Assembly (NCBI GenBank): GCA_964019425.1
Contig: OZ025812.1
Location: forward strand, 883,027 to 947,026
Reading direction: 5' to 3'
From: Flectonema sp. DT1601
Taxonomy: Eukaryota > Euglenozoa > Diplonemea > Diplonemida > Diplonemidae
DNA length: 64,000 nt
Shown here: positions 9,058 through 19,901 of the stretch, one piece after another
How the letters are laid out: the number at the start of each line of letters is the position of its first letter
Numbering within the stretch: the stretch's first letter is position 1
Made by a program: the position numbers and the translations under genes
Notes under the pieces: model-generated
What the model saw: the letters and a program-made list of their open reading frames with translations, nothing else
The model's database searches: none
Told to the model about the DNA's origin: nothing

Positions 9058-12040
9058 ATGGGATGCTGCCAAAGTGCATCTCCAGCATCACCGCGTGGCG
9101 GGTATGAGAGACCAATAAGAAAACAACCACCAAATTATAAGAATGGTTTGTATGGAGAAGAACAGGTGGCTCTAATTGCTGAAAAGGATGAGAGTCATAT
9201 AGATGATATTGGTGAGGGTAGTGGTCGAAATGGGATAATAAATGAATATTCAACTCCAGTTAGAAAAGAAAAAGATAAAAGTCCGGCATTGGAAACCGTT
9301 GAGAAAGATGCAAAAATCACAACAACAGAAGGTTCTCATCCAACACCCATGGATGCTCCTAGAATGAAGCATTCAAGTGTCTGTAAGAATCCTTTTGTAG
9401 GATTGTCGACTCCTCCTATGTCTGTTTTGCAACCTGGAAGACGACAGCGAGGAGATACACCTGCATCTGAATACAGCACCATCAACAGAAACTTAACTCT
9501 TGAGGAAGGTGGAAAACTACTTCAATCAAGTCAACGAAATAACAGTGCGATGAATAGACGAGTGATGTCAATGCAGGCTCAGGCTCATCCACCATCTCCG
9601 TCAGATGGTTCGGAGTTGATTCCGACAAATCATCTTGCCTTTGACGATGACGACGAGGACAATATGGTTCCAGCTTCAATAACATACAGATCTACATACG
9701 ATATTCGATATTCATTGCAAAATAATATCGACGAGGTGTTGTCCTTAAGTATGACTAGGACTCCTAAAACTCCGCCTTTGAAATCATCTCTGCAATCGGT
9801 TCATGCGATTGGAACGATGCCAACATCAGACTTTCGCAGTATTGTCACCTCTGATCCAGAACTATTTAAGTTGATGGGATGGCCAATATCAAAAATAGAC
9901 ACACTCATATCATTGTTATGTGATTCGTCAAAGACCGTTCAAAAAGAAAAAGTTGAACACTTGTGTGTTTGTAAAACAATATTCGATTATATAGATGTAA
10001 CAAAAAAAGGTGAATTTGCTGCATGGGATCTCGAAACTGCGCTGCGAGACAGCCCTGATGTAGCTTACAAACTAAGTATACCTCCGTACTTAGCAACCCC
10101 GTTACTAAGACATATGGCGCCTCGGAAAGCAACGGCGAATTTTGAAGATTTTTTTAGTTATTTTCATGAAACAGATTTGCTTCTTTTCGCATCGAATCCA
10201 ATCCAATCGTACCATGATGTATTTGATAGGTTATTACCTAAAGATTCAACTGAGGTAGTAGACACTGAACAAATTAAATTAAAATTATCGGAAGACAGAT
10301 ACCTCTTTATGGAACTGGGTTGGTCTGAAGTAACAGGTCGAAATTTAGAAAACTTAGGAAAATCTGCGAAAAGATCAGATGTAGAATTACTTCTCAGACT
10401 TAGATGGGCATGGAGCCGTATTGACACAGCTCACGATGGTTTTATTGGAAAATGTGAATTGGGAGACGCATTAGAGGAAAGCGACGTTGCCAGATGCCTT
10501 AGCAGGTCTGTTGGTGACGTTAAAGCTCTGTGGCAGCGTCTCGACGTTTCTGGTACTGGAGTTTGCATGTGGCATGATTTTTATAAATATTTTCTTGAAG
10601 ATGTGGAACGTGCTCGCAGATCTGTTCTTCGTCGTCCGCTTCCCACCTTCCTCCCATGTTCAGTAAAACCTGATGAGAAAGCAATGCAACAGAGAGTTAT
10701 TTCAAAGTCAACATCACCTTTCATGGCAGCTGTTGCTGTTATTATTGTAACAACACAAGCTATAATAAAACAACAACAACACGATCAACAACAAGCTCTG
10801 ATGGCGAGACTGATGTCTGAAAGAACCTCAACAACAAAAACAAACACTCAGTTACGAAAACTTGGATTGTCAAGCGGACCAGCGACACCAGAACAGATTG
10901 CTCTCGCACCTAAAGATATAAATTTGAAGCATCCGTTCTCAGAACCTCGTAAACAGCCCTCTCCTGGAGTAGTCATTCCATCTAACACAGTCGTTGCTAA
11001 ACCAACACCGGTAGCCCATCGCTCACCTCCAGGAAAAGTCTTGAACTTCACAAATCCACAGTTCCCAGAAACTGTTGAGCAACGCTACACAAAAATAAAG
11101 AAACTTGGAGAAGGAAATTTCGGAGTTGTTTATCTCGTTGAGAGGAAGACTGACGGTCTACTGTTAGTGACTAAGGAACCCAAGAGACCTACCGGATGGA
11201 ATACATCACATAAAAGAGCCCAAGATGCTAAGAGAATGAGAAAATCTCAAAAAGAAGCAGCGCATTTAATGAGACTACGACACCCCAGTATACTTCGATT
11301 CATTGAAGCTTATTGGGATCAGGGAGCGTTAATTATAGTGACAGAGTACTGTGGGGGAGGAGACTTAGCGACTTGGTTAACACGACACAGAACCACATCA
11401 TCTGTATCAACAAAGTGGTCTATATTTGAACAAGTAGCAGAGGCTTTAAGATATCTACACGAGCGAAACATACTACACAGAGACTTAAAGCCAGCTAACA
11501 TCCTGCTTACCAGCAGCGGTCTTGTTAAGCTGGCTGACTTTGGACTGGCACGCGCACTACCAGAAGACCAAAATGCCTATACAATATGTGGTACTGAACT
11601 TTACATGGCGCCTGAGGTGCATTCAAGATCACCGTATGGTAAGCCAACTGATATATTTGCTCTTGGTTGTATTCTTTATCAAATGGCGAAGGGTAGGAAA
11701 CCTTTTGTTAACTTGTCAGAGTTGATTGAGTGTAAATCTCCTTCAGACGCTCCTTCCTTCTGTAGGCGTCTTGTTAGAGATATGCTCAGTAAAGATCAAT
11801 TGGAACGTCCTTCAATTTCTACGGTTCTACGACGTTGTCCGGAACACCGACCGAAGCGCCGACGCGCAAAGCTGCTCCTCCTCTCCTGGATACGCAAGGG
11901 TGAAGACTGGCCTGATATGCGATTGGTATGTTTATAACATACGTCATCTTTTTTTTTTTGATAAAAATAATAATAATAAATAACACAAAAAATAACAGGC
12001 TAATGTCGTTCTCTCTTTCATCATGCACGTTGCATATTAG
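9058..12040 (+). CDS. EF-hand/protein kinase with acylated N-terminus
   Basis: Exons 9058-11925 and 11999-12040; 969 residues. The start chosen is MGCCQSAS, eight bases after an A-rich stretch ending in CAG at 9049. MGCC is a typical N-myristoylation plus palmitoylation signal. Residues about 330-525 hold three EF-hand-like loops: DVTKKGEFAAWD, DTAHDGFIGKCE and DVSGTGVCMWHD; the second and third are nearly canonical. The kinase domain fills about 680-930: LGEGNFGVVYLV, VTKEP lysine, HRDLKPANILL, DFG, and GTELYMAPEV; it resembles NEK-type kinases. The order EF-hands then kinase is the reverse of plant/apicomplexan CDPKs. The 73-base intron (gtatgt...aacag) replaces VCL-stop with 13 further residues. 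Likely a membrane-anchored, possibly calcium-tuned Ser/Thr kinase. Confidence 0.88.
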
Positions 12041-12887
12041 TAAACGTGTTCTTGATAGTCGATACGTCGGGCCTAAGTATCTTCCATAGTTGTACTAAGA
12101 AGTGTTCATCAACCATGGAAAGAACCAAATTCAGTACTCTGAGCAAAACTTGTTATACTGAAGTAGGCTTCCTGCTGTGTGAAACAAATGTTTTTTTTTT
12201 TTTTTCTACAAGAAAATAATGTTCCTTTTTTTTTTTTTTTTTTTTTTTTTTTTGTGTGTGTTGCTCTCTTTTTTTCTTCTGATTCCATTTAGACATAGAC
12301 TTTCATACTTGTTTATTATTGTTGAGTTTTTTTTGTTTCTTTCTCATTCTCTTTCCAATTTTTTTTTTGTCCCCTCCTACTTCCCACTTTTTTTTTTTTT
12401 TTTTTTTTTTTTCCAGTCTCATTGAACTATTGTGTTTAAAAAAAAATAAAAAAATAAAAATAAAAATCTCCCCCTATTTTAGACTTGTGGTGAATTAGTC
12501 AGAATACATTTCTAGTGCTCTATTTTCAGACATTTTGCTAACTGAAGAATTTCTGTCTTATAATGACCGACTTGACTTCTCCGGATTTATTAGGCTACTG
12601 TATCTTAAAACAGATTGTTTTTTGTTTTATGATGCAAAAAATGCAGTTATGTTTTTGTGAAGCCAACCAATTTATTCCTCTTCTTTCCCCCCTATGTGTG
12701 ATTCATCCGTAGTACGTTGGGTGTGTTTTTTATGTTATTTATAAAATATGCTCAAAAAATCTGTTAACGCTTTTTGATATATAAAAAAAAAAAATTAAAT
12801 ATAACTTTTTTTCGGAATTTTATTTCAGTGATGTGTAATTACAAGGTAGCCGTCGGTTATGGAACTACCACACTCCAGACTAGTTGC

Positions 12888-12918
<31 letters not shown>

Positions 12919-14163
12919 AAAGCAAACTCAGTTTTTTGAGTTGTCTACACGAGGGAATAGTTCTGTATTAGTAGTGGTCGGTCTCACGTGAAAGTTGCTA
13001 TCTAAAATATTGAAACACGGACCAAGGAGGGAGTCTAACACATGGTGTCAAACTCATTAGTCCCACGGGTGGTTTTGTAGGGTTTCATATCGATAAATCC
13101 CTTATGGGAGAGGGGGGGGAGGAGGAGGGGGGGAAGGGAAAACAACGGTAGATTTATTATGTATCTTTTTAGAATACGGAGCTCTAAGGACTGCCTCTGT
13201 GTAGGTTCAACCCCGCCATCTGACTTGGGGGGAAAGAGAGAGAGTGAGTGCATGTGTGTGTGAAGAGGTGTCGACTTCGTATCAGTTAATTGTTATCTTT
13301 TCTGTTTATTATTATCTCATATCTCTTTTTCCCTTTTTTTTTTCTCCCCCAATGCTGAACAATCAGAGTTTTTTTTTTTTTTTTTTTTTAATTTTTTTTT
13401 TTGGATTATGGTCCGGAATACACGAGAGTCTCTCTGTCTACTGTGAGCCATCCCTATACCGAGCTATGATTGGGTTCCCAGGGTGTCCAGTCAGGTCGGA
13501 CCCCAGGTCACAAGTTCGGTGTATTTTGTGCCATTGCCCCTTTTTTTTTAATTTTTTTTGTTTTTTTTTTTGTTGTCAAAAAAAAAAAAAAAAAAAAAAA
13601 GTAAAGTCGAAGTTTTTGAGTAGAAAAGTAGTTATCTCTGATCAAGCAAAAAAAATCTATTATTCGTTTTTTTCGTTTTTTTTTTTTTTTTTTTATTCTT
13701 CGCAGATTTGGTTACAAAAAAAAAAAAAAAAAAAAAAAAAAAGAAACCTTGAGAACAAATAAGCGTCTTTTTGTTTATTTTTTCAATCTTTTTTGTTGTT
13801 TTTCTGATGTTTAAAAATAATTTTTTTTTTTTTTTTTAAATTCTACAGTGTTGTTCCCCAACAACGGTCATGCACTTTAACCAGAAAATGACTTGTTCCT
13901 TTACTCTTGTTGCACTGCACTTGCATTGAAGGAAGTCAGTTGGCAGAACACACTTCACACCACTAATATCGGCCAATTTTTTTTTTTTTTTTTTTTTTTT
14001 GATTTTCTAATTAATTTGTTTAAGAAAACAAAACAACATCAGATTAACAAAGTCGTAGGTAAGGTGTTGGTAATTTGAATAGCTTTTTCTCATTGTGTTG
14101 TTTTTTTTTTTTCTTCAAAAAAACTTTTTTTTTTTCAGAAAAAAAAATTTACAAAAAAAAAAT
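12041..14163. other. Gene-free gap, homopolymer-rich
   Basis: No gene supported in 2.1 kb. Long T tracts (12228-12253, 12388-12412, 12892-12914) and A tracts (13578-13600, 13715-13742) dominate. Translated stretches here are mostly poly-Phe or poly-Lys from these tracts. The end, 14095-14138, is a T tract closing with CAG, the probable acceptor for the first VWA gene. Confidence 0.7.
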
Positions 14164-15075
14164 ATGACAACAGTTATCCCAGAGAATCCGTACATGACGC
14201 AGATCAGCCAACCGCCGCCAGCAGAGCAAAGTGTTCAGACTGCTGCTATTGTTAACCCGTATGCGCACTTGTATGTGCGTCCCAGTGATCCGTATGAGAC
14301 GAAATTAGAGAAGTTACAAGGCGTCCTTGATAAATATGAAATATCTATCACTCAAAAACAGGAATTGATGGTACTGCTTGATCATGAGATTGTGTTCCTT
14401 TGTGATGATTCAGGTTCGATGAGGACAATTGATCACAATAGCAGACTGACTAGATGGGCGGAACTCAAACAAACCATATCGACTCTAGTTGAGATTTCAT
14501 GTTTCTTAGACTCTGATGGAGTCGACATTCACTTCCTAAACAGAGAAAGCGTCATGGGAGTCACATCTCCGGATAATTCTCAATTCCAACTGGCGTTCTC
14601 AACAGAACCCAGAGGTACTACCCCACTGTGTAATGCTATCAATCAAAAGATTCTTCCCCGTTATGAGTCGGGTACTAAGGATATTCTTCTTGTGATTGCT
14701 ACTGATGGAGAACCAGATACTGGTCCAAAGGAATTTAAAAAATTAGTCGAAGAAATTATAAACAAGAGGAAGACTCGGAGGAATTATAAATTTCAAATTA
14801 TGGCCTGTACCTCTAATGAAAGAGAAGTCAGGTGGTTGAATGCGTTCGATGAGAAGTTTACAAAAGTTGACGTAACTGACGACTACATGACTGAGAGGCT
14901 TCAAGTTCTACGAGCTGGGAAATACCGTCATTTCAATAAGGCAGATTACGTTGTTAAAGCTCTTCTTGGACCAGTAGTTGCCAGGTTTGATAACCTCGAT
15001 GAAGCTCAACGAAAACAACAACAACCCATCAGAGTTTACAAAGAAAGCGATGGCTGCAACTGTGTCATCGCTTAG
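14164..15075 (+). CDS. VWA-domain CaaX protein 1 (subtype alpha, CVIA)
   Basis: A 303-residue protein starting at MTTVIPENPYM, 25 bases after a T tract ending in CAG; the frame runs open upstream only through poly-Phe/Lys. One von Willebrand factor A domain fills about residues 75-260. The MIDAS metal site is complete: DSGSM (about residue 82), a Thr in RGTTPL (about 151) and Asp in ATDGEPD (about 180). The conserved tail FNKADYVVKALLGPVVARFD is followed by a short spacer and GCNCVIA-stop. CVIA fits a farnesylation CaaX box, and the extra Cys two residues upstream could be palmitoylated. Soluble and without a signal peptide, it probably binds a metal-dependent ligand on the inner face of a membrane; the partner is unknown. 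First of four tandem paralogues. Confidence 0.93.
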   Translation: MTTVIPENPYMTQISQPPPAEQSVQTAAIVNPYAHLYVRPSDPYETKLEKLQGVLDKYEISITQKQELMVLLDHEIVFLCDDSGSMRTIDHNSRLTRWAELKQTISTLVEISCFLDSDGVDIHFLNRESVMGVTSPDNSQFQLAFSTEPRGTTPLCNAINQKILPRYESGTKDILLVIATDGEPDTGPKEFKKLVEEIINKRKTRRNYKFQIMACTSNEREVRWLNAFDEKFTKVDVTDDYMTERLQVLRAGKYRHFNKADYVVKALLGPVVARFDNLDEAQRKQQQPIRVYKESDGCNCVIA

Positions 15076-15827
15076 CCTTATCACACAGGACAAAACGTAA
15101 ACCTCTTGTAGCTTTCTCTAGTTTGAGTCAAGAAGCTTGTTAAAAAATCTGTCCCCCCCCCTCCCTCTTTTGGTAGAAAAGTGTTTTGCTTCTCATAAAC
15201 GATTTTAATTTTAGAATATATAATGAAGTTTTTTTCCCTTCAGTTTTTTTTTTTTTTTTTTTATCGATACCAAAGTAACAACCCGATGCCTTGTAAAGGG
15301 TTACTGAGGTATTCGTTTTTACTACGAAAGGTACGGCTCTCTGGTTCTCAATACGAGAGGGCAACTCCATTACAGTCATTGAACTGTTTTTCTAGTAAGT
15401 TTCTAATCAATTTTTTTTTTTTTTTTTTTACCTGGCGTACATAGCAACCAGATTTACATAGCAACCAGATTTGGGTGAAGCCTGTTTCAAAAGTTGCTTT
15501 TTTTTTTTAGCTACCCCTTCCTTCCCTTTTTTTTTTCTTTTTTATAATTAAAATTAATTTTATTTTCTTCTAAATTCAGATATATATAAGAAAGGCTAAC
15601 TAAGGGAACCAGTCCTGCGATTTTCTTTTTTGACTTTAATTTGATTTTTTTTTTATTTTATACTGTCTTCCTTCAGGTGCGCCATGTTTGGAGAAAAACC
15701 TTCTTTTTTTTTAAAGTTTTTTTTTTTTTTTTTTTTTTGGTCAGATATTTTGAAAAAAAAAAAAAAAAAAAAACTACCAGGATAATAATAATGAATTATT
15801 TCCTCGGATTAGGTTCGACATAATGTC

Positions 15828-15891
15828 GTAGTATTAGAGACTCACAGGTGGTTTCCACCCTGTCGTGTCTATCTATTAACTCGACTGTAAT
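15828..15891. repeat. Hairpin module related to the 6868 insertion
   Basis: It shares gtagtatt-r-gagactcacagg and the closing side of the hairpin with 6867-6958. CACAGGTGG (15843-15851) pairs with CCACCCTGTCGTG (15855-15867). The loop is TTT here but TTAACCGTT in the other copy, so the stem is kept while the loop has changed. Confidence 0.65.
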
Positions 15892-15950
15892 AGTGAAACG
15901 ACCAGACGTCCAAAATTAAAATTAAAATTGAACAAAAGCAAATAAACATT

Positions 15951-16200
15951 GCTAGCCCAATCCTGGCGAGCTCCGATGGGTTTTTATCTTAGAACGATAG
16001 CAACTTCAACATAGAATGAAGTCCCTTAGAACTTACTGATGAAGGACTAAAAAGGGACGAGTAGTATACGATTAAGGTCTGAAACTACATATTCTATTAC
16101 CCTTTGATTTTAGGAAACTGTAGAAATGAATACTTTTCTTTTTACTAATCTCTACTTTTCTTATTCTCACTTTTCTGTTCTAAAATTAATGATACTAACT
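15951..16200. repeat. ~250 bp interspersed element, copy 2
   Basis: It is closely similar to 7025-7254 and 25089-25340, including the perfect GTCCCTT/AAGGGAC stem. The left flank aaacattgctagccc is shared with copy 1. It lies downstream of a hairpin module, as copy 1 does. Confidence 0.78.
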
Positions 16201-16635
16201 GGTACTCGATGGTATGTCGGGCTCGCTAATAAACTCATATTCTAACTAACTACCCGGATTATTTCCTGATTAAGAATTGTATTCTCGATCGTATTGCACA
16301 TCTATTTTTTTTTTTTTTTTTTTTTTTGAAAATTTCTGACCCAAAAAAAAAAAAAAAAAAATAAAAATAAGAAATGTGTAAATCTCCTTTAAATTAAAGG
16401 ATCACAATTACGAACAGCTTGTGTGAGTTTACTTGCCCTTTTTTTAAAAAAAAAAAAAAAAAAATTCAAATCCCCTGTGTTCTGTTGTTTTTTTATTATT
16501 ATTTTATTCAACTTGTTTAAATTTGTAAAACGTTTCTTTTTTTTTTAAAAGAAAAATCTGCTTTAAAAAAATACATTATTAACATTATTTCTTTTTTATC
16601 AAGGGAAAAGAATCAAAAAAAAAAAAAAAAAAACC

Positions 16636-17457
16636 ATGTATCAGACTCCCTACAGTGCAATTCCTCCAGCTTTGACTGCTAATTTAAATGACTCTTACTA
16701 TGCTGATGCATCAGCTCCGGTATTGGACGAATTGATGTTGGAAACAACTGACTCGTATGAACAGAAGATGATAAAATTAAATGCTATTCTTAGCAGGTAT
16801 TCCGTCTCGGTAGCACAAGCTGATGATTTGATTAGAATTGCGGAGTACAAAATGATCTTTATTTGTGATGATTCAGGTTCTATGGGAAGACGAACAAAAG
16901 AATTCCCTTCTCGATGGGCTGAGCTAAAACACACTGTACAATCCTTCTTAGAAATAGCAGTTTATCTTGGAAACGGAGTTGATGTCGCGTTTCTTAACAG
17001 AACATCTGTTCCAGGCATTACAAACCCACAAGATCCTCGTTTGCAAAATGCTTTTAGGGCAGGTCCTCACGGATCAACACCTCTGGTCGAACGTTTAAGA
17101 GAAATATTAAACCGGATACCCCCTGGAAAGGTTATATTTATGATCGCGACTGATGGGGAACCAGATACCGGTAGAGAGTCATTTAATCAGATCGTTGATG
17201 AAATAGTTTATCGGGGATATCATATTCAGTTCCTCGCCTGTACTGATGAGAAATCGGAAATTGGGTTCCTCAACAACATCGATAAGAAATATGCTGAAGT
17301 CGACGTGATGGACGACTATTGTCATGAGAGAAAACAGGTTCTCCGAACCGGAAAATTCAAAAAATTCAACAGAGCTGATTATGTAGTAAAGGGAATGTTA
17401 GGTCCAATCTGTAAAAAGTTCGACAAAATGGATGAAGGTTGTTGTGTTATACTGTAG
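16636..17457 (+). CDS. VWA-domain CaaX protein 2 (subtype beta, CVIL)
   Basis: A 273-residue protein starting at MYQTPYSAIPP, right after an A tract. The VWA domain has an intact MIDAS: DSGSMG near residue 79, Thr in HGSTPL, Asp in ATDGEPD. A helical segment before the domain (SVAQADDLIRIAEYK) closely matches VWA 4, not VWA 1 or 3, defining a beta subtype. The C-terminus reads EGCCVIL-stop. Leu in the last position of CVIL favours geranylgeranylation by GGTase I, unlike its three sisters, so it may have a tighter or different membrane address. The Cys just before the CaaX Cys is a possible palmitoylation site. No signal peptide. Function inferred only as a membrane-tethered, metal-dependent binding protein. 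Confidence 0.93.
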   Translation: MYQTPYSAIPPALTANLNDSYYADASAPVLDELMLETTDSYEQKMIKLNAILSRYSVSVAQADDLIRIAEYKMIFICDDSGSMGRRTKEFPSRWAELKHTVQSFLEIAVYLGNGVDVAFLNRTSVPGITNPQDPRLQNAFRAGPHGSTPLVERLREILNRIPPGKVIFMIATDGEPDTGRESFNQIVDEIVYRGYHIQFLACTDEKSEIGFLNNIDKKYAEVDVMDDYCHERKQVLRTGKFKKFNRADYVVKGMLGPICKKFDKMDEGCCVIL

Positions 17458-18089
17458 ACGTACAATGTTGTCTTTTACGTGACGATCCATGTCCCAGGAA
17501 GAATGATTGTTCTTTGAAATGCATCAAGCGGGGACAGAGACAGTTACCCTGGAAAGCTGCAGTCTTCTGTGCAGCAGGGTGACATGGGGCAATTACCCCT
17601 AACCTATTCCCCGTTTGTACCGATTGAGTAGCTGTATCTCCAGCCACTTTACCTTCGGTTCCCTTAGCTTTCGTTATTTTAAAAAAAAGAATAAATAATC
17701 TTGTCTGAAAAAAAGAGAATAATAAATAAATTGTCGCAAAACGATGGTTCTTGAATTTAATCTAACATTTTTGTGACATCTTGTTTAATCTTGTTCGTTA
17801 TGTATGTTTTGCGAAATTCATGTGTTTTTTTTTAGTAAGTCTGTCCTTCTCTTAATTTTTTTTTTTCCCCCTTGTTACGAATCACTTATAATTTAAAATA
17901 TTACCGATACTCGGTGGTCTGATGGACTTGCCTTTTTTTTTTTTTTTGTATCAACGTAGTCGGAGAAGAAAACTATTCAGATTGAAAAGCCGGTATTTCC
18001 TATGGTCATGATTTATTTTCCCCCGTGCGACAGGATTCTATCTGAATTCAACGAAGTATAAGGCTAATCTGAATGGTTTTTTTTTTTTT

Positions 18090-18870
18090 AAAGTACTATT
18101 TTCCCTGGCCTTAACTAAACCCATAAACGATCACAAAGGAATCTCATTCTTTGCGTCACGTGCTGACTAGCTAAATTGTGCATCAACGTTGTTGGGTCTG
18201 CTACTGGTTCTTTGGGAAAAAAAAAAACGAAAAAAAAACGTATCAAAAGTGTGTAACTTATTGTCAGTTCTTTGGCTCGTATGTTTCATCATTCTTTTTT
18301 CTTTCCTTTTCTTAGTTTTCTCTGTTTTTCATGTGGTCATTACTTTGTTTTTCACTATTTATTGACTACTTCAGGTAAACCGAGGTTTTTCACTAGTTTA
18401 AAATCTTGAATTGAGTTTTTTTTTTTTTTTTTTTTTGTACCTACAAACCCATTGTTCGGTAGAAAAGAGAATTGTGGCAGCGTAAACTAACCTATTCCTT
18501 TTATTAGGATTTTGTACCCAGTTTGCGCACGAACAAAACTAAAGTGCGAGTAAAAAAAGTTGAAAGTGAAATTTGCCGAATTTTTCTTTTTTTAAAGTAC
18601 TATTTTCCCTGACCTAAACTAAACCCATAAAACGATCACAAAAGAATCTCATTCTTTACGTCACGTGCTGGGAGGTCGACACTAACTAAATTGTGTTTCA
18701 ACGTTGTAGGGTCTGCTACTCATGAATGAGAGTTCTTGCTGGAAAAAAAAAAAACAAACAAAAAAACGAAAACAAAACGTATCGAGATTTATGTAAATTA
18801 TTGTCAGTTATTTTTTTTTTTTTGGCTCGTATGTTTCATCATTCGTGCTTTTTCTTTCCCTTTCTTAGTT
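18090..18870. repeat. Direct duplication inside the VWA 2-3 gap
   Basis: Bases 18090-18320 and 18593-18870 match over most of their length, starting at aaagtactattttccctg and continuing through acgatcacaaa, cgtcacgtgctg, gggtctgctac and ggctcgtatgtttcatcatt. The offset is about 503 bp. A CACGTG-containing stretch is conserved in both. No open frame. Confidence 0.75.
18437..18545. repeat. Repeat shared by the 3' flanks of VWA 2 and VWA 4 (copy 1)
   Basis: It matches 23901-24010, with shared blocks agaaaagaga, attgtggcagcgtaa, ttattaggattttgt and cccagtttgcgcac. It lies about 1 kb after VWA 2; its partner is about 350 bases after VWA 4. The position suggests it was carried along when a two-gene unit was duplicated. 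Confidence 0.7.
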
Positions 18871-19013
18871 TGCCTTCACTGGCTTCAGGTAAAGCCTTAT
18901 CTCTTCGGGGGTCTATTTTTTTTTTTTTTTTTTGTCATTATTTGCAAGTTGGATGAGTTTAATTTACCTTAATTTATAACAAAATAGACAAAAAAAAAAA
19001 AAAAAAACGAAAT

Positions 19014-19901
19014 ATGAACACTGAACCATCCGCACCTCCAGCTGCTAATGTGTACGCAGCCACAACGAATCCCTACATTCTCCCTGGAGACTCTAGAGAT
19101 GTTCAACTTGCTAAGCTTCGTAAAATGATACAACAATTTGAGATTACCATATGTCAAGAAGAGGAGCTTACAGTACTAATGGATTATAATATTGTTTTTT
19201 TATGTGACGATTCGGGGTCAATGACAATGTCAGCACATAAGAAAAACGACAGAAAATTAGATGGAAGTGCTCAAACACGATGGTCGGAATTAAAAGACAC
19301 AGTGACGACTCTTTGTGAAATCGCATGCTACCTTGACGGTAGCGGAGTAGACGTTCATTTTTTAAATCGTGAAGCAGTGTTGGGTATCAGATCATCAGAT
19401 CAATTGGCACAAATATTCGAACAAAGTCCGCAAGGAAAAACACCCCTTGCAACTAGAATATCAGAACTACCTTCACATATCGACGATGAAAAACCCGTCC
19501 TACTGGTGATCGCAACCGATGGTGAGCCAGATGAAGGCCCAAGCGCCTTTCAAAAAGCTGTGAGTCAATTAGTAGAAGGCAAACTAACAAGACATCCGTG
19601 GAAAATTCAAATTCTGGCATGCACTCCGGATGAAACAGAAATTTATTGGCTTAATAATTTTGATAAAAAATTTAAAAATGTTGATGTGATGGATGACTTT
19701 TTGAGTGAGAGAGATGAGGTTCTCGAAGCTGGCAGAATGCAAACATTCAATAAAGCTGACTACGTCTGCAAAGCACTTTTAGGTCCGATTGTTAGCCGTT
19801 TTGATGCAGCAGATGAACGCGTTGGTCACAGTCCTCACGACACAATGATGGCGAAGCCTAAACAGGCCTCTAACGACGGATGCAATTGTGCTATTTGTTA
19901 G
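19014..19901 (+). CDS. VWA-domain CaaX protein 3 (subtype alpha, CAIC)
   Basis: A 295-residue protein starting at MNTEPSAPPAANVYA after an A tract. The VWA domain has an intact MIDAS (DSGSM near residue 69; Thr in QGKTPL; Asp in ATDGEPD). An insert after the first motif (AHKKNDRKLDGSAQ) is longer than in the sisters. The pre-domain helix ITICQEEELTVLMDYNIVFL matches VWA 1 best, defining the alpha subtype. The C-terminus is NDGCNCAIC-stop; CAIC fits a farnesylation CaaX box, and the C-N-C spacing repeats that of VWA 1. Between the domain and the CaaX box lies a spacer of about 25 residues, longer than in the beta subtype. Function as for its sisters: membrane-tethered VWA protein of unknown ligand. 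Confidence 0.93.
   Translation: MNTEPSAPPAANVYAATTNPYILPGDSRDVQLAKLRKMIQQFEITICQEEELTVLMDYNIVFLCDDSGSMTMSAHKKNDRKLDGSAQTRWSELKDTVTTLCEIACYLDGSGVDVHFLNREAVLGIRSSDQLAQIFEQSPQGKTPLATRISELPSHIDDEKPVLLVIATDGEPDEGPSAFQKAVSQLVEGKLTRHPWKIQILACTPDETEIYWLNNFDKKFKNVDVMDDFLSERDEVLEAGRMQTFNKADYVCKALLGPIVSRFDAADERVGHSPHDTMMAKPKQASNDGCNCAIC

Larger units (their letters stand above)
15076..16635. other. Intergenic gap between VWA 1 and VWA 2
   Basis: No gene. It holds a perfect 17-bp tandem duplication (15439-15455 and 15456-15472, unit acatagcaaccagattt), a hairpin module (15828-15891), copy 2 of the ~250 bp element, and a fragment (16200-16260) with ggtatgtcgggctcgctaa shared with the insertion at 6868-6958. 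Long T and A tracts fill much of the rest, including an A tract directly before the next start. Confidence 0.65.
17458..19013. other. Intergenic gap between VWA 2 and VWA 3
   Basis: No gene. It contains a direct duplication of about 230-280 bp (18090-18320 and 18593-18870), separated by a unit (18437-18545) that recurs 3' of VWA 4. T and A tracts of 10-20 bases are frequent. An A tract comes directly before the start of VWA 3. Confidence 0.65.

Noticed and set aside
13244-13762. Open frame of about 170 codons on the + strand
   Set aside because: It is mostly poly-Phe and poly-Lys from T and A tracts; not protein-like.
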